Origin: JBOZRQ01 sp050789255
GTDB taxonomy: Bacteria; Bacillota; Sulfobacillia; Symbiobacteriales; Symbiobacteriaceae
Direction of reading: 5' to 3'
NCBI GenBank assembly: GCA_050789255.1
Contig: JBOZRQ010000009.1
Coordinates: 68,628 to 132,627, forward strand
Length of the DNA: 64,000 bases
Part shown: positions 25,702 to 34,145 of the stretch, one piece after another
How the letters are laid out: every line of letters starts with the position of its first letter
Numbering within the stretch: the stretch's first letter is position 1
Made by a program: the position numbers and the translations under genes
The notes under the pieces: model-generated
What the model was told of the DNA's origin: nothing
What the model saw: only the letters and a program-made list of their open reading frames with translations
The model's database searches: none

Positions 25702-25717
25702 TATACAGGATTGCATA
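25702..25717. promoter_or_regulatory. Dyad operator 2 upstream of gabT
   Basis: TATACA-ggat-TGCATA, which reads TATGCA-N4-TGTATA on the other strand. It ends 34 bp before the gabT start and so overlaps the likely promoter. Confidence 0.65.
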
Positions 25718-25751
25718 GACTAGATAGGACCTAACACGAGGAGGAGCCAGC

Positions 25752-27125
25752 ATGTCGACGCAACGCAAGTTCATACGGTTGGCCACCGGCGTTCCAGGCC
25801 CGCAATCGCAGCAGTTGATGGCCCGCAAGAACGAACTGATCGCCGGTGCGTTCTCCATCCACGTTCCTGTGGCGATCCAGGAGGCCAGCGGCGCCCTGAT
25901 CACCGACGTGGACGGCAACGTCTTCATCGACCTGGCCGGCGGGCTGGGCTGCCTGAACGTGGGCCACTCGCACCCCAAGGTGGTCAAGGCGATCCAGGAG
26001 TACTCCGCCCGGTTCACCCACACCGACTTCTCGGTGATCATGTACGCCAACTACATAGAGCTGGCGGACCGGCTCACCAAGCTGGCCCCGGGGGACTTCC
26101 CCAAGAAGGCTTGCTTCTTTAACGCCGGCGCCGAGGCGGTGGAGAACGCTGTCAAGTTCGCCCGTAAGTTCACCGGCAAGCGGGGCATCATCGCCCTGGA
26201 GGGCGCCTTCCACGGCCGCACCAACCTGACCATGGCGCTGACCTCCAAGGTGAAGCCCTACAAGGAGGGCTTCGGCCCCTTCGCCCCGGAGATCTACCGG
26301 GTGCCCGCCCCCTACACCTACCGGCGCCCGGCCGGCATGAGCGAAATGGATTACGTGCGGTTCTGCGCCGATGCGCTGGAGCGGGCCTTCATCACCCAGG
26401 TGGCGCCCAGCGACTGCGCCGCCATCATCCTCGAGCCTGTGCAGGGCGAGGGCGGCTTCGTGCCGCTCCACCCCGAGTACCTGCGCCGGGTCCAGGAGAT
26501 CGCCAGGAAGCATGGCGTGCTGATCATCGCCGATGAGATCCAGACCGGCTTCGGCCGCACCGGCACCTTCTTCGCCTCCGAGCAGTTGGGCCTGGTGCCT
26601 GACCTGATGACCATCGGCAAGTCTCTGGCCGCCGGCCTGCCGCTCTCGGGCGTCATGGGCCGCAAGGAAATCCTCGACGCCGCCGGCGACTCCACCATTG
26701 GCGGCACCTACGTGGGCAACCCAGTCGCCTGCGAAGCGGCACTGGCGGTGCTCGACGTCATGGAGGAGGACAGGCTGGTCGCCCGCGCAAACGAGGTGGG
26801 CGCCATCTTCCGCAAGCGGTTCGAGTCCCTGGGCCACCGCCTGGCCGGCACCCCCGGGTCCAAGCTGCAGGTTGGCGAGGTGCGCGGCCTTGGCGCCATG
26901 ATCGGCATGGAAATGGTGCGCGACGCCGCCACCCGGGAGCCCGCCCAGCCCGAGGTTAATCAGATTATGGAGAAGTGCATCAGCCGGGGCGTGGTGATCG
27001 TGCGCTGCGGCATCTACGGCAACGTGCTGCGCATGCTCTGCCCGCTCATGATCCCCTTCGATCAGCTGGACGAGGCGCTCGACGTGCTGGAGCAGGCATG
27101 CATCGAGGTCGCCGAGGGACGTTAG
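25752..27125 (+). CDS. gabT: Class III aminotransferase, 4-aminobutyrate type
   Basis: PLP-dependent transfer of an omega-amino group to 2-oxoglutarate. 457 residues. The PLP-phosphate region FFNAGAEAVENAVKFAR, the Asp in LIIADEIQTGFGRTG and the PLP lysine in TIGKSLAAGLPLSG are all present, and EPVQGEGG fits the GABA/ornithine group. ATG 25752 has GAGGAGGAG 6 nt upstream. The gene stands alone between twin operators and a terminator. Substrate could also be another omega-amino acid. Confidence 0.9.
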   Translation: MSTQRKFIRLATGVPGPQSQQLMARKNELIAGAFSIHVPVAIQEASGALITDVDGNVFIDLAGGLGCLNVGHSHPKVVKAIQEYSARFTHTDFSVIMYANYIELADRLTKLAPGDFPKKACFFNAGAEAVENAVKFARKFTGKRGIIALEGAFHGRTNLTMALTSKVKPYKEGFGPFAPEIYRVPAPYTYRRPAGMSEMDYVRFCADALERAFITQVAPSDCAAIILEPVQGEGGFVPLHPEYLRRVQEIARKHGVLIIADEIQTGFGRTGTFFASEQLGLVPDLMTIGKSLAAGLPLSGVMGRKEILDAAGDSTIGGTYVGNPVACEAALAVLDVMEEDRLVARANEVGAIFRKRFESLGHRLAGTPGSKLQVGEVRGLGAMIGMEMVRDAATREPAQPEVNQIMEKCISRGVVIVRCGIYGNVLRMLCPLMIPFDQLDEALDVLEQACIEVAEGR

Positions 27126-27137
27126 GGACAGAAATCC

Positions 27138-27166
27138 GCCCCCCACCATCCAAAGTGGGGGGCTTT
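27138..27166 (+). terminator. Terminator of gabT
   Basis: GCCCCCCAC and GTGGGGGGC form a perfect 9-bp stem with an 8-nt loop followed by TTTCTC, 12 nt past the gabT stop. Confidence 0.9.
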
Positions 27167-27184
27167 CTCATGTGCCAAGGCTCC

Positions 27185-27213
27185 TTGCCAGGGAGTATGG
27201 ACGCTACTATCTA
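27185..27213 (+). promoter_or_regulatory. Probable promoter of the GGDEF-EAL gene
   Basis: TTGCCA, a 17-bp spacer, and TATCTA. A perfect TATAAT also occurs at 27222-27227 but without a good -35. Either places the transcript start downstream of the first possible ATG at 27216, which favours a start at 27252. Confidence 0.45.
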
Positions 27214-27251
27214 GAATGGAATATAATGTCGTCAAATATACGGGTAGAGGT

Positions 27252-29636
27252 ATGCACTTGAACTGGCGCACTCCATCAAGAACGCTGTCGGATACGATAC
27301 GTGAAAGGCTTCGCCGGCCTGGCGAAGCGCTCGCTGCAGGCATGCTTGGTTACACACTCCTGAACCTGCTGTGGCACGTATTCCAGTGGGGCGGGCCGGA
27401 AAACAGCGTGCTGGTTGGAAATCTGCTCTGCGTTCCGCTGGGCATGGTGGTTGCGACGGCGGCGTGGCGCGTCAGCAGCCACCCTGGTGTCGCAGCCAAC
27501 GGGAAAGCAGCCTGGCGTTTGATCGCGGTGGCTTACCTCTGCGAGTTCGCAGCCAATCTGCTTTACTTTTACTTCGAGTACTTTGCTCGCGAACAGCCAT
27601 ACCCGTCGCTGAGCGATGCGCTGTACCTGACCTACTATCCCTTGGTCTTCGCAGCGATGTGGGCCTTCTCGTCCTCACAGATCACCTGGGCCGGCAGGAT
27701 CCGGTTCTGGATCGACTCCGGCGTGGTGTTCCTGAGCGGGCTGATGGTGCTGTGGCCGTTGGTCATTGGCCCCCACCTGTCGTCGGCCGACGACTGGCTC
27801 GCCACCTCCCTGGCGCTGGTGTACCCGGTCGGTGATCTGGTGCTGATGTTCGGGTTCACCCAGTTGATGATGCGTGAGCAGGGGTCCTTCTTCGTCGGCG
27901 CGATGCGGGATCTGGCCATTGGCTTTCTGTTCTACGTCGTCGCAGATACAGGGTTCAGCTACCTGCTGCTGCGGCACAGCTACCACACCGGCGATTGGGT
28001 CGACATTTTCCTGCTCGGGGTCAATACCATGGTGACCTTCGCAGCGGCACGGTATCGGCAGGCCGTAAACAAGCAGTCCGCCCTGTGGGCTCCTGCCCCC
28101 CGGAAGGTACCCTGGCTGCAGTTCGTACCCTACATCGCGGTAGCACTGAGTTACGGGCTGCTCCTGGTACAGGTCCTTCGCAGGGAGATGGAGTTCGTTC
28201 CTGCACTGGTGGTCGGAGCCGTCGGGATCACGATCCTGGTACTCGTGCGGCAGATCCTGGTGCTGCAGGAGAATGAACGGCTCCTGGCCGAGTGCCAGGC
28301 GCTGATGGAGCGGTTGCGCCACCAGGCCTACCAGGACCCGCTTACCAGGCTGGCCAACCGCAACCTGTTCCGTGAGGTGGCAGCCGCGGCGCGCTCCGAG
28401 CGGCGGTCGCAGACCGTGTTGTTGTTGGACCTGGACGGCTTCAAGCGCATCAACGACAGCATGGGCCACCACGTCGGGGACCAGCTGCTGCAAGTGGTGA
28501 GCCATCGGCTGTGCATCTGTGCGGCTACGCTGGGCACGGTGGCCCGCCTTGGCGGCGACGAGTTTGCAATCATGTTGGAGGATGCGGACCGCGATGCGGC
28601 GGTGGGGCTGGCCGGACAGATCCTGGTGTCGTTGGCAAGGCCCGTTTCCCTTCAGGGGCGCCAGCTGCAGGTGACTGCAAGCGTCGGCATTGCATCAGGC
28701 GAGGAGGGCTCGGTGGACGACCTGCTGCGGAATGCCGATGTGGCCATGTATGAGGCAAAGGCCGCAGGGAAGGGGCGCTACGCGATCTACACCCCCGCCA
28801 TGCACGGGGCGGCCCTGAGGCGGCTGGAGCTCGAGGCCGATATGCGCATCGCCCTCGAACAGGGGCAGTTCCGGCTTCAATACCAGCCTGTGGTCGATAT
28901 GCGGGCTGGCAAGATCACCGGGGTGGAGGCCCTGGTCCGGTGGGCCCACCCGGGGTTGGGGCTGCTCCTGCCTGGCGAGTTCATCTCCCTTGCCGAGGAG
29001 ACGGGCCTGATTCTGCCTTTGGGGCGATGGGTCCTGCGGGAGGCGTGCCGCACTGCCCGAGCGTGGCAGGTCCGGTACCCCGCATCCTCTCCGCTCACCG
29101 TAAGTGTCAACCTGTCAGCCTGGGAGCTGATGCAGGCCGACCTTCCAGCCATCGTCCGGGGCATCATTGAGGAGACAGGGCTGGCGCCGAATTCCCTGAC
29201 GCTGGAGATTACGGAGAGCCTGCTCATGGAGCGGACAGAGAGCCTGCTTTTCCGCCTGCAGGCGTTGAAGGAGCTTGGGGTTTGCCTGGCCATCGATGAC
29301 TTTGGCACCGGGTTCTCCTCGCTAAGCTATCTGAAGGACTTCCCGGTCGATATCGTCAAGATCGATCGTTCGTTTGTCAGGGGCCTGGCCCGCCGGTCAA
29401 CCGAGTTGGCCGTGCTGGGCGGGATCATGGAGATTGTACAGGCGCTCGGGCTGCGGACGGTCGCGGAGGGGATCGAAGAAGTCGATCAAGTGTCGTTACT
29501 GCTCGGACTCCAGTGCCAACACGGCCAGGGCTACTTGTACTCTCCGCCGGCAGACGCAGATGACATCGAGCAGCTCCTGCGTCACAGCGCAATGGGAGAA
29601 CTGCACGTGCGGAACCTCGAAACGGCTTCGCAATAA
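27252..29636 (+). CDS. Membrane-bound GGDEF-EAL cyclic-di-GMP enzyme
   Basis: About 794 residues. The N-terminal ~330 residues form roughly nine hydrophobic helices, a MASE-like sensor. The GGDEF domain has DPLTRLANRN, LDLDGFKRIND and an intact RLGGDEF, but no RxxD inhibitory site five residues ahead. The EAL domain keeps EALVRW, VNLSAWEL, LEITES, DDFGTGFSS, KIDRSFV, AEGIEE and QGY, so all catalytic residues appear present. Both synthesis and breakdown of cyclic-di-GMP are possible. Two cyclic-di-GMP riboswitches lie in the same window. Start chosen at ATG 27252 on promoter position; ATG 27216 or TTG 27258 are alternatives. Confidence 0.92.
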   Translation: MHLNWRTPSRTLSDTIRERLRRPGEALAAGMLGYTLLNLLWHVFQWGGPENSVLVGNLLCVPLGMVVATAAWRVSSHPGVAANGKAAWRLIAVAYLCEFAANLLYFYFEYFAREQPYPSLSDALYLTYYPLVFAAMWAFSSSQITWAGRIRFWIDSGVVFLSGLMVLWPLVIGPHLSSADDWLATSLALVYPVGDLVLMFGFTQLMMREQGSFFVGAMRDLAIGFLFYVVADTGFSYLLLRHSYHTGDWVDIFLLGVNTMVTFAAARYRQAVNKQSALWAPAPRKVPWLQFVPYIAVALSYGLLLVQVLRREMEFVPALVVGAVGITILVLVRQILVLQENERLLAECQALMERLRHQAYQDPLTRLANRNLFREVAAAARSERRSQTVLLLDLDGFKRINDSMGHHVGDQLLQVVSHRLCICAATLGTVARLGGDEFAIMLEDADRDAAVGLAGQILVSLARPVSLQGRQLQVTASVGIASGEEGSVDDLLRNADVAMYEAKAAGKGRYAIYTPAMHGAALRRLELEADMRIALEQGQFRLQYQPVVDMRAGKITGVEALVRWAHPGLGLLLPGEFISLAEETGLILPLGRWVLREACRTARAWQVRYPASSPLTVSVNLSAWELMQADLPAIVRGIIEETGLAPNSLTLEITESLLMERTESLLFRLQALKELGVCLAIDDFGTGFSSLSYLKDFPVDIVKIDRSFVRGLARRSTELAVLGGIMEIVQALGLRTVAEGIEEVDQVSLLLGLQCQHGQGYLYSPPADADDIEQLLRHSAMGELHVRNLETASQ

Positions 29637-29647
29637 CCGATGGAAAA

Positions 29648-29680
29648 GCCCCGAGCCAGCAAGTTGGCTCAGGGCTTTTT
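29648..29680. terminator. Bidirectional terminator between GGDEF-EAL and the ACP-like gene
   Basis: GCCCCGAGCCA and TGGCTCAGGGC form an 11-bp stem (one mismatch), with AAAA before and TTTTT after. It can serve both convergent genes. Confidence 0.88.
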
Positions 29681-29682
29681 CA

Positions 29683-29934
29683 TTAGTCGTCCGCCTCGTC
29701 CTCGTTCTCCTTGGATGCCTTGGCGACCATGCCGCACAGTTCGCCGACCGTCTCCACATCGACCAGCAGCTCCTCGGACAGTTCGACGCCGAACTCGTTC
29801 TCCAGTGCGTCGACCAGGTCGATCATGTCCGTATCGTACGCTTCCGAAAGCTCCGTAACGGTCGTGTTGTAAGTGATGGAGCGATCGCCTACCTGATCCC
29901 GGATGGCCTTTAGCGCTTCTTGCTTCGGAGTCAT
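29683..29934 (-). CDS. Acyl-carrier-protein-like protein lacking the attachment serine
   Basis: 83 residues, acidic, with the ACP helix pattern (LKAIRDQVGD; LVDALENEFGVEL; VETVGELCGMV). Aligning LVDALENEFGVEL with LVMALEEEFGIEI of E. coli ACP puts YDTD where DSLD carries phosphopantetheine, so the Ser is an Asp. It may therefore be an apo-type ACP homologue with a non-carrier role, or use another residue. GGGGAGGTG lies 11 nt before ATG 29934. It is divergent from the acyl-CoA ligase cluster. The 282-bp gap 29935-30216 holds AT-rich promoter-like sequence but no clear consensus. Confidence 0.8.
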   Translation of the reverse strand: MTPKQEALKAIRDQVGDRSITYNTTVTELSEAYDTDMIDLVDALENEFGVELSEELLVDVETVGELCGMVAKASKENEDEADD

Positions 29935-30216
29935 ATTGCGATAGCACCTCCCCGCGGCTATTGTCGCCGGGGCTTTCGATCTCTATGCGTACATAGGAAC
30001 CTTGCTCGGCACTGCCGAATCACATATTCGTAACGTTAAGCGATATTTTATATTACCAAAGCCGGTTCACAGGTCCTAATATCGATGGCGGATTATACAG
30101 AGTTATGATAAGATTAACTAACTACTATCAAACGGTTGGTAGTCTAGGCGCCAGTGGACCTACATAGGCATGGGGGAGCACAAAGCAGAGGGGTTCGGGG
30201 AGGAGGGGTCTCACGG

Positions 30217-31878
30217 ATGGAGCGGCCCTGGCTGAAGGCGTACCCGGAGGGCGTCCGGCCGCACTTGGAGTACCCGGAGGTTCCGGCGTACCAGTTTGTG
30301 TTTGACCAGATCAAACAGCATCCGGACCGGACGGCGCTGATCTTCTTTGGCAAAAAGATCAGCTATGGACAACTGGGGGGGTACATTGACAGCTTTGCCG
30401 CTGCCCTGCAGCGCAGGCTGGGTGTGCGTCCGGGAGACCGGGTGGGCATTATCCTCCCCAACTGTCCGCAGAACATTATCGCCACCGTTGCCGTGCAGCG
30501 GATCGGAGCGGTCCCGGTGCAGTTCAATCCCATGTACGTCGCCCGGGAGATCGCCTACCAGGTGCGGGACTCCGGCTCTCGGGTGATGATCACCCTCGAC
30601 CTCTTCTGGGAGAAGGTGAAGGAGGCGGGCGGGGCCGAGCGCTACATCCAGGCCTCCATGACCGACTTCCTGCCCTTCCCGCTCAACCTGCTCTTCCCGC
30701 TGAAGGTGAAGGCGCCCAAGGTGCAGGAGAGCGAGGCCGTGCGCTTCCGCGACCTGCTCAAGGAGAGCAGCGCCGGCTTTGAGCCCGTGCCGATCAACCC
30801 CAAGGCCGACCCTGCGGTGCTGATCTACACCGGCGGCACCACCGGGGTGAGCAAGGGCGTGGAGCTGACGCACTTTAACTTCACGGCGAACATCACCCAG
30901 ATCAAAGAGTGGCTCCAGCGGCCCGAGGATCAGCCCGACGTGGTGATGGGCGTGCTGCCCATGTTCCATTCCTTCGGCTTTACGGCCACCCTGGGCTTCG
31001 CCTTGGCCTCGGGCAGCGCGATCGTGCTGGTCCCCAAGCCCGAGATCGGGGAGCTGCTGAAGCTGATCCACAAGCACCGGCCGACATCCTTCCCCGGTGT
31101 GCCCACGCTCTATACGGCGCTGATGAACCACCCGGACTTCCGCAAGTACAATCTGAAGATCGACTTCTGCGTCAGCGGAGCGGCGCCCATGCCGGTGGAG
31201 CTGATGCAGAAGTTCCAGGAGCAGACCGGCTCCTCGATCCTGGAGGGCTTCGGCTTGACCGAGACCTCGCCCGTCACCCACACCAATCCGATGCTGGGCC
31301 GCCGCAAGCCCGGCAGCGTGGGACTCCCGCTCCCGGACACCGAGGTGCGCATCGTTGACCTCGAGACCGGCGAGGATGTGGGGATCGGCCAGGAGGGCGA
31401 GCTGCTCCTGAAGGGCCCGCAGGTGATGAAGGGCTACTGGAACAAGCCCGAGGAGACCGCAGCGATCCTGAAGGATGGCTGGCTCTACACCGGCGATATC
31501 GCCCGGATGGATGAGGAAGGCTACCTGTTCATCGTGGACCGCAAGAAGGACATGATTATCGCCGGCGGGTTCAACATTTACCCGCGGGAGATCGACGAGA
31601 TCCTCTACCAGCACCCCGCTGTGCTGGAGGCGTGCACCGTGGGCGTGCCGGATGAGTACCGCGGCGAGACGGTGAAGTCGTTCGTGGTGCTCAAGCAGGG
31701 CGCCGCGGCCACCGAGCAGGAGATTCTGGACTTCTGCAAGGAGCGGCTGGCCAACTACAAGCGGCCCCGCACCGTGGAGTTCATCGAGGCGATCCCGAAG
31801 TCCGCGGCGGGCAAGATGCTGCGGCGGGAGCTGGCCGCCCGGGAGCGGGACCGGCTGGCGAAGGTCGCCGGGGCATGA
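30217..31878 (+). CDS. fadD: Long-chain acyl-CoA ligase (AMP-forming)
   Basis: 553 residues. It activates fatty acids with ATP and CoA. Visible ANL motifs: P-loop YTGGTTGVSKGV, the aromatic acid-binding motif LEGFGLTETSP, TGDIARMDEEGYLFIVDRKKD, and the A10 lysine in PKSAAGKMLRREL. ATG 30217 (MERPWLKAYP) has GGGGAGGAGGGG upstream; the longer frame from 30154 has none. It heads a fatty-acid utilisation cluster, with the CoA-transferase start overlapping its stop. Confidence 0.93.
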   Translation: MERPWLKAYPEGVRPHLEYPEVPAYQFVFDQIKQHPDRTALIFFGKKISYGQLGGYIDSFAAALQRRLGVRPGDRVGIILPNCPQNIIATVAVQRIGAVPVQFNPMYVAREIAYQVRDSGSRVMITLDLFWEKVKEAGGAERYIQASMTDFLPFPLNLLFPLKVKAPKVQESEAVRFRDLLKESSAGFEPVPINPKADPAVLIYTGGTTGVSKGVELTHFNFTANITQIKEWLQRPEDQPDVVMGVLPMFHSFGFTATLGFALASGSAIVLVPKPEIGELLKLIHKHRPTSFPGVPTLYTALMNHPDFRKYNLKIDFCVSGAAPMPVELMQKFQEQTGSSILEGFGLTETSPVTHTNPMLGRRKPGSVGLPLPDTEVRIVDLETGEDVGIGQEGELLLKGPQVMKGYWNKPEETAAILKDGWLYTGDIARMDEEGYLFIVDRKKDMIIAGGFNIYPREIDEILYQHPAVLEACTVGVPDEYRGETVKSFVVLKQGAAATEQEILDFCKERLANYKRPRTVEFIEAIPKSAAGKMLRRELAARERDRLAKVAGA

Positions 31879-32906
31879 GACCCCTGGAGGGTATTACCGT
31901 ACTGGACCTGACCCGGCTGCTGCCGGGCCCGTTCTGCACCTGGCTGCTGCGCAGCTGGGGCGCCCGGGTGATCAAGGTGGAGGACCCGGAGGTAGGCGAC
32001 TACCTCCGGGAGCTCCAGCCCGTGTGGTTTGAGCAGTTGAACGCCGGCGCCGAGTCGCTGGCGCTGGACCTGAAGCAGCCGGCGGGACGGAGGGCCTTTC
32101 TGCGGCTGGCGGCTTCGGTGGACGCCGTGATCGAAGGCTTTCGGCCGGGCGTGATGGAGCGCCTGGGCATCGGGTACGGGGCGCTCAAGGAGGTCAATCC
32201 CAACCTGGTGTTGGTCTCCGTGAGCGGTTTTCCCGCGGATGATGAGCGGGCCGCCCGCGCAGGACATGATATAACCTACCTGGCCCGCAGTGGATTGCTG
32301 TCGCTTATGGGCGAGGTGCCCCCGGTGCAGATCGCCGACATGACGGCTGGGCTGATGGCGGCGGCGGGCGCCCTGGCTGGGGTGGTTGGCGCTTTGCGCT
32401 CGGGCCGGGGGAGCCATGTGGAGGTATCCCTCCTGGACTCGCTCTTCGCACTGGGCGCCATCCAGGTGGCGGAGACCCGGGCGGGATCGCCGCCGGTGCG
32501 GGAGCGCATGGTGCTCGGCGGGGCGATCGGGCCTTACAACCTCTACCGGACCGCAGACGGCGGGCGCGTGGCGCTGGGCGCCCTCGAAGCCAAGTTCTGG
32601 TCGGGCTTCTGCGCGGCGGTAGGGCGCCCGGATCTGGTGGAGCGGTACTTCGATCCCGCAGTGAAGGATGAGCTGGCAGCGCTCTTTGGTGGTCGGACCC
32701 TGGCGCAATGGTGCGCCTTTGCGAGGGAGCACGACGTGTGCATCGAGCCGGTGCTTTCGATGACCGAGGCGGTGCAGGAGCACCCGAGGGTGCAGCCGGT
32801 GCGGTTTGACGGGGTGCGGCCGGCGCTGGAGGGCGGCGCCCCCTCACGGGGCCAACATAACGACCGTTTGTTTGAAGAATTCGGCTTGAGGGAGCAGGAA
32901 CTTTAG
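31875..32906 (+). CDS. CaiB/BaiF family III CoA-transferase or acyl-CoA racemase
   Basis: 343 residues, opening with PLEGITVLDLTRLLPGP, as family III enzymes do. VIKVEDPEVGDYLR, the LALDLKQPAGR strand and the likely catalytic Asp in VQIADMTAGLMAA follow. The length is short for formyl-CoA transferases (~430) but right for alpha-methylacyl-CoA racemases (~360), which epimerise branched acyl-CoAs before beta-oxidation. It overlaps the ligase stop by 4 nt. Confidence 0.88.
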   Translation: MRPLEGITVLDLTRLLPGPFCTWLLRSWGARVIKVEDPEVGDYLRELQPVWFEQLNAGAESLALDLKQPAGRRAFLRLAASVDAVIEGFRPGVMERLGIGYGALKEVNPNLVLVSVSGFPADDERAARAGHDITYLARSGLLSLMGEVPPVQIADMTAGLMAAAGALAGVVGALRSGRGSHVEVSLLDSLFALGAIQVAETRAGSPPVRERMVLGGAIGPYNLYRTADGGRVALGALEAKFWSGFCAAVGRPDLVERYFDPAVKDELAALFGGRTLAQWCAFAREHDVCIEPVLSMTEAVQEHPRVQPVRFDGVRPALEGGAPSRGQHNDRLFEEFGLREQEL

Positions 32907-32959
32907 GCGCCTCCCGCCGAAGGGACTGTGCCAGAGATGCAAGCATTCGTCGTAGGAGC

Positions 32960-33550
32960 GTGTCAGGGTTGGCCAGCAACAAGCAGGCGGAGATTCAGGT
33001 GGCGGCGATCCGCCTTTTTCAGCAGAAGGGATACCATGCAACCTCCATGCAGGACATTGCCGATGCCGTGGGCCTGCAGAAGGGGAGCCTCTATCACTAT
33101 ATCTCAGGTAAGGAAGACCTGCTGGTGGCGATCATTCACGATGCGATCGCCAAGTACAATGCACGGCTGGCCGAGGTGCGGGCCATGGACCTGCCGGTCA
33201 GCAAGCGGCTGGAGCTCGCGGTGCGCTACCATCTGCAGGGCATCGCCGAGAATCTTGGCATGCTAACGATCTTCCTGCGGGAGAGCTACGCAGTGAACGA
33301 GGAGCAGGCGGCCCTGCTCAACAAGGAGAGCACCAAGTACAACCGCATGTTCGAGGAGCTCTACCAGGAGGGGATCGACTCCGGGGAGCTGCGCAATCTG
33401 GACCCCAAGCTGGCTACCCGCACCGTGCTGGGTGCATGCAACTGGTTCTATCGTTGGTACAATCCGGAGGGACGCCGGTCCATGGCGGAGCTCTCGGACT
33501 TCTTTGTTGATCTCCTGTTCCACGGGATTGAGGCGCCAGGCGCCAAATAG
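32960..33550 (+). CDS. TetR-family regulator of the acyl-CoA cluster
   Basis: 196 residues. The N-terminal HTH is typical: AAIRLFQQKGYHATSMQDIADAVGLQKGSLYHYISGKEDLL covers residues ~17-57 of the protein. The ligand-binding half is helical and divergent. Position inside a fatty-acid operon suggests an acyl-CoA-responsive repressor of the FadR/PsrA kind. GTG 32960 is 2 nt from AGGAG and TTG 32969 is 10 nt from it, so the real start may be TTG. Confidence 0.88.
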   Translation: MSGLASNKQAEIQVAAIRLFQQKGYHATSMQDIADAVGLQKGSLYHYISGKEDLLVAIIHDAIAKYNARLAEVRAMDLPVSKRLELAVRYHLQGIAENLGMLTIFLRESYAVNEEQAALLNKESTKYNRMFEELYQEGIDSGELRNLDPKLATRTVLGACNWFYRWYNPEGRRSMAELSDFFVDLLFHGIEAPGAK

Positions 33551-33585
33551 CCGGACTCGCCACATAGGGAAAGGGGCGCATCTCC

Positions 33586-33903
33586 ATGTCTGCTGCTGAG
33601 GTGTTCCAGAGCATCAGTGCCAAGGCTGCCGGGAAGACCGAGCAACTCTCCAAGCTCAACGCATCCTACCAGTTCAACCTGACCGGCGAGGGCGGCGGCA
33701 CCTTCCACGCCGTCTTCCTGGGCAGCGTCGACATCGGCGAGGGCCCCGCGGCCAACCCCGGCTGCACCATCACCATGTCCACCTCCGACTTCAAGGACCT
33801 GGTGGCCGGCAAGCTGAACCCCACCATGGCCTTCATGTCCGGCAAGATCAAGATTTCGGGCGACATGGGCATGGCGATGAAGCTTCAGACGGTGTTGGCC
33901 TAA
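33586..33903 (+). CDS. SCP2 sterol-carrier domain protein
   Basis: 105 residues, a stand-alone SCP2 fold that binds lipids or acyl-CoA. ASYQFNLTGEGGGTFHAVF, TITMSTSDFKDLVAGKLNPTMAFMSGKIKISGD (long segment, residues ~61-93) and the helical end MAMKLQTVL are characteristic. A GGAAAGGGG site precedes ATG 33586. Its stop codon TAA lies inside the terminal repeat of palindrome C. Confidence 0.9.
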   Translation: MSAAEVFQSISAKAAGKTEQLSKLNASYQFNLTGEGGGTFHAVFLGSVDIGEGPAANPGCTITMSTSDFKDLVAGKLNPTMAFMSGKIKISGDMGMAMKLQTVLA

Positions 33904-34091
33904 GGCACACCCCCTCGGTCCTCCAGGACCTCGCTAACGGGCAGTAGGCGTCACTCGTCGTCGCCGAAAATCGGGAACCGCGTTAAGGGACCCATCTCGG
34001 GTATCGCACCGCCCGATTTTCGGCAAGTCGGGTAGCGCCAACTGCCCGTAAGCTCAGTCCTGAATGGCCCTTCGAAGGTATGCCTTAGGCC
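33897..34091. repeat. Long imperfect palindrome C
   Basis: The ends are a perfect 11-bp inverted repeat, GGCCTAAGGCA (33897-33907) and TGCCTTAGGCC (34081-34091). Inner stems pair ACGGGCAGT with ACTGCCCGT, GGCG with CGCC, and GCCGAAAATCGGG with CCCGATTTTCGGC. The element spans 195 bp and fills the gap between the SCP2 and SDR genes. The SCP2 stop codon lies within the left terminal repeat. Confidence 0.85.
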
Positions 34092-34145
34092 TGCGCTCGC
34101 CCTCACCCGGGAGGTGGGGGCGCTTTTGTAAGGAGGTATGTCAGA

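Noticed and set aside
30119..30152. Operator-like ACTAC...GTAGT repeat upstream of fadD
   Set aside because: Only the outer five bases are symmetric and no second copy was found near the TetR gene.
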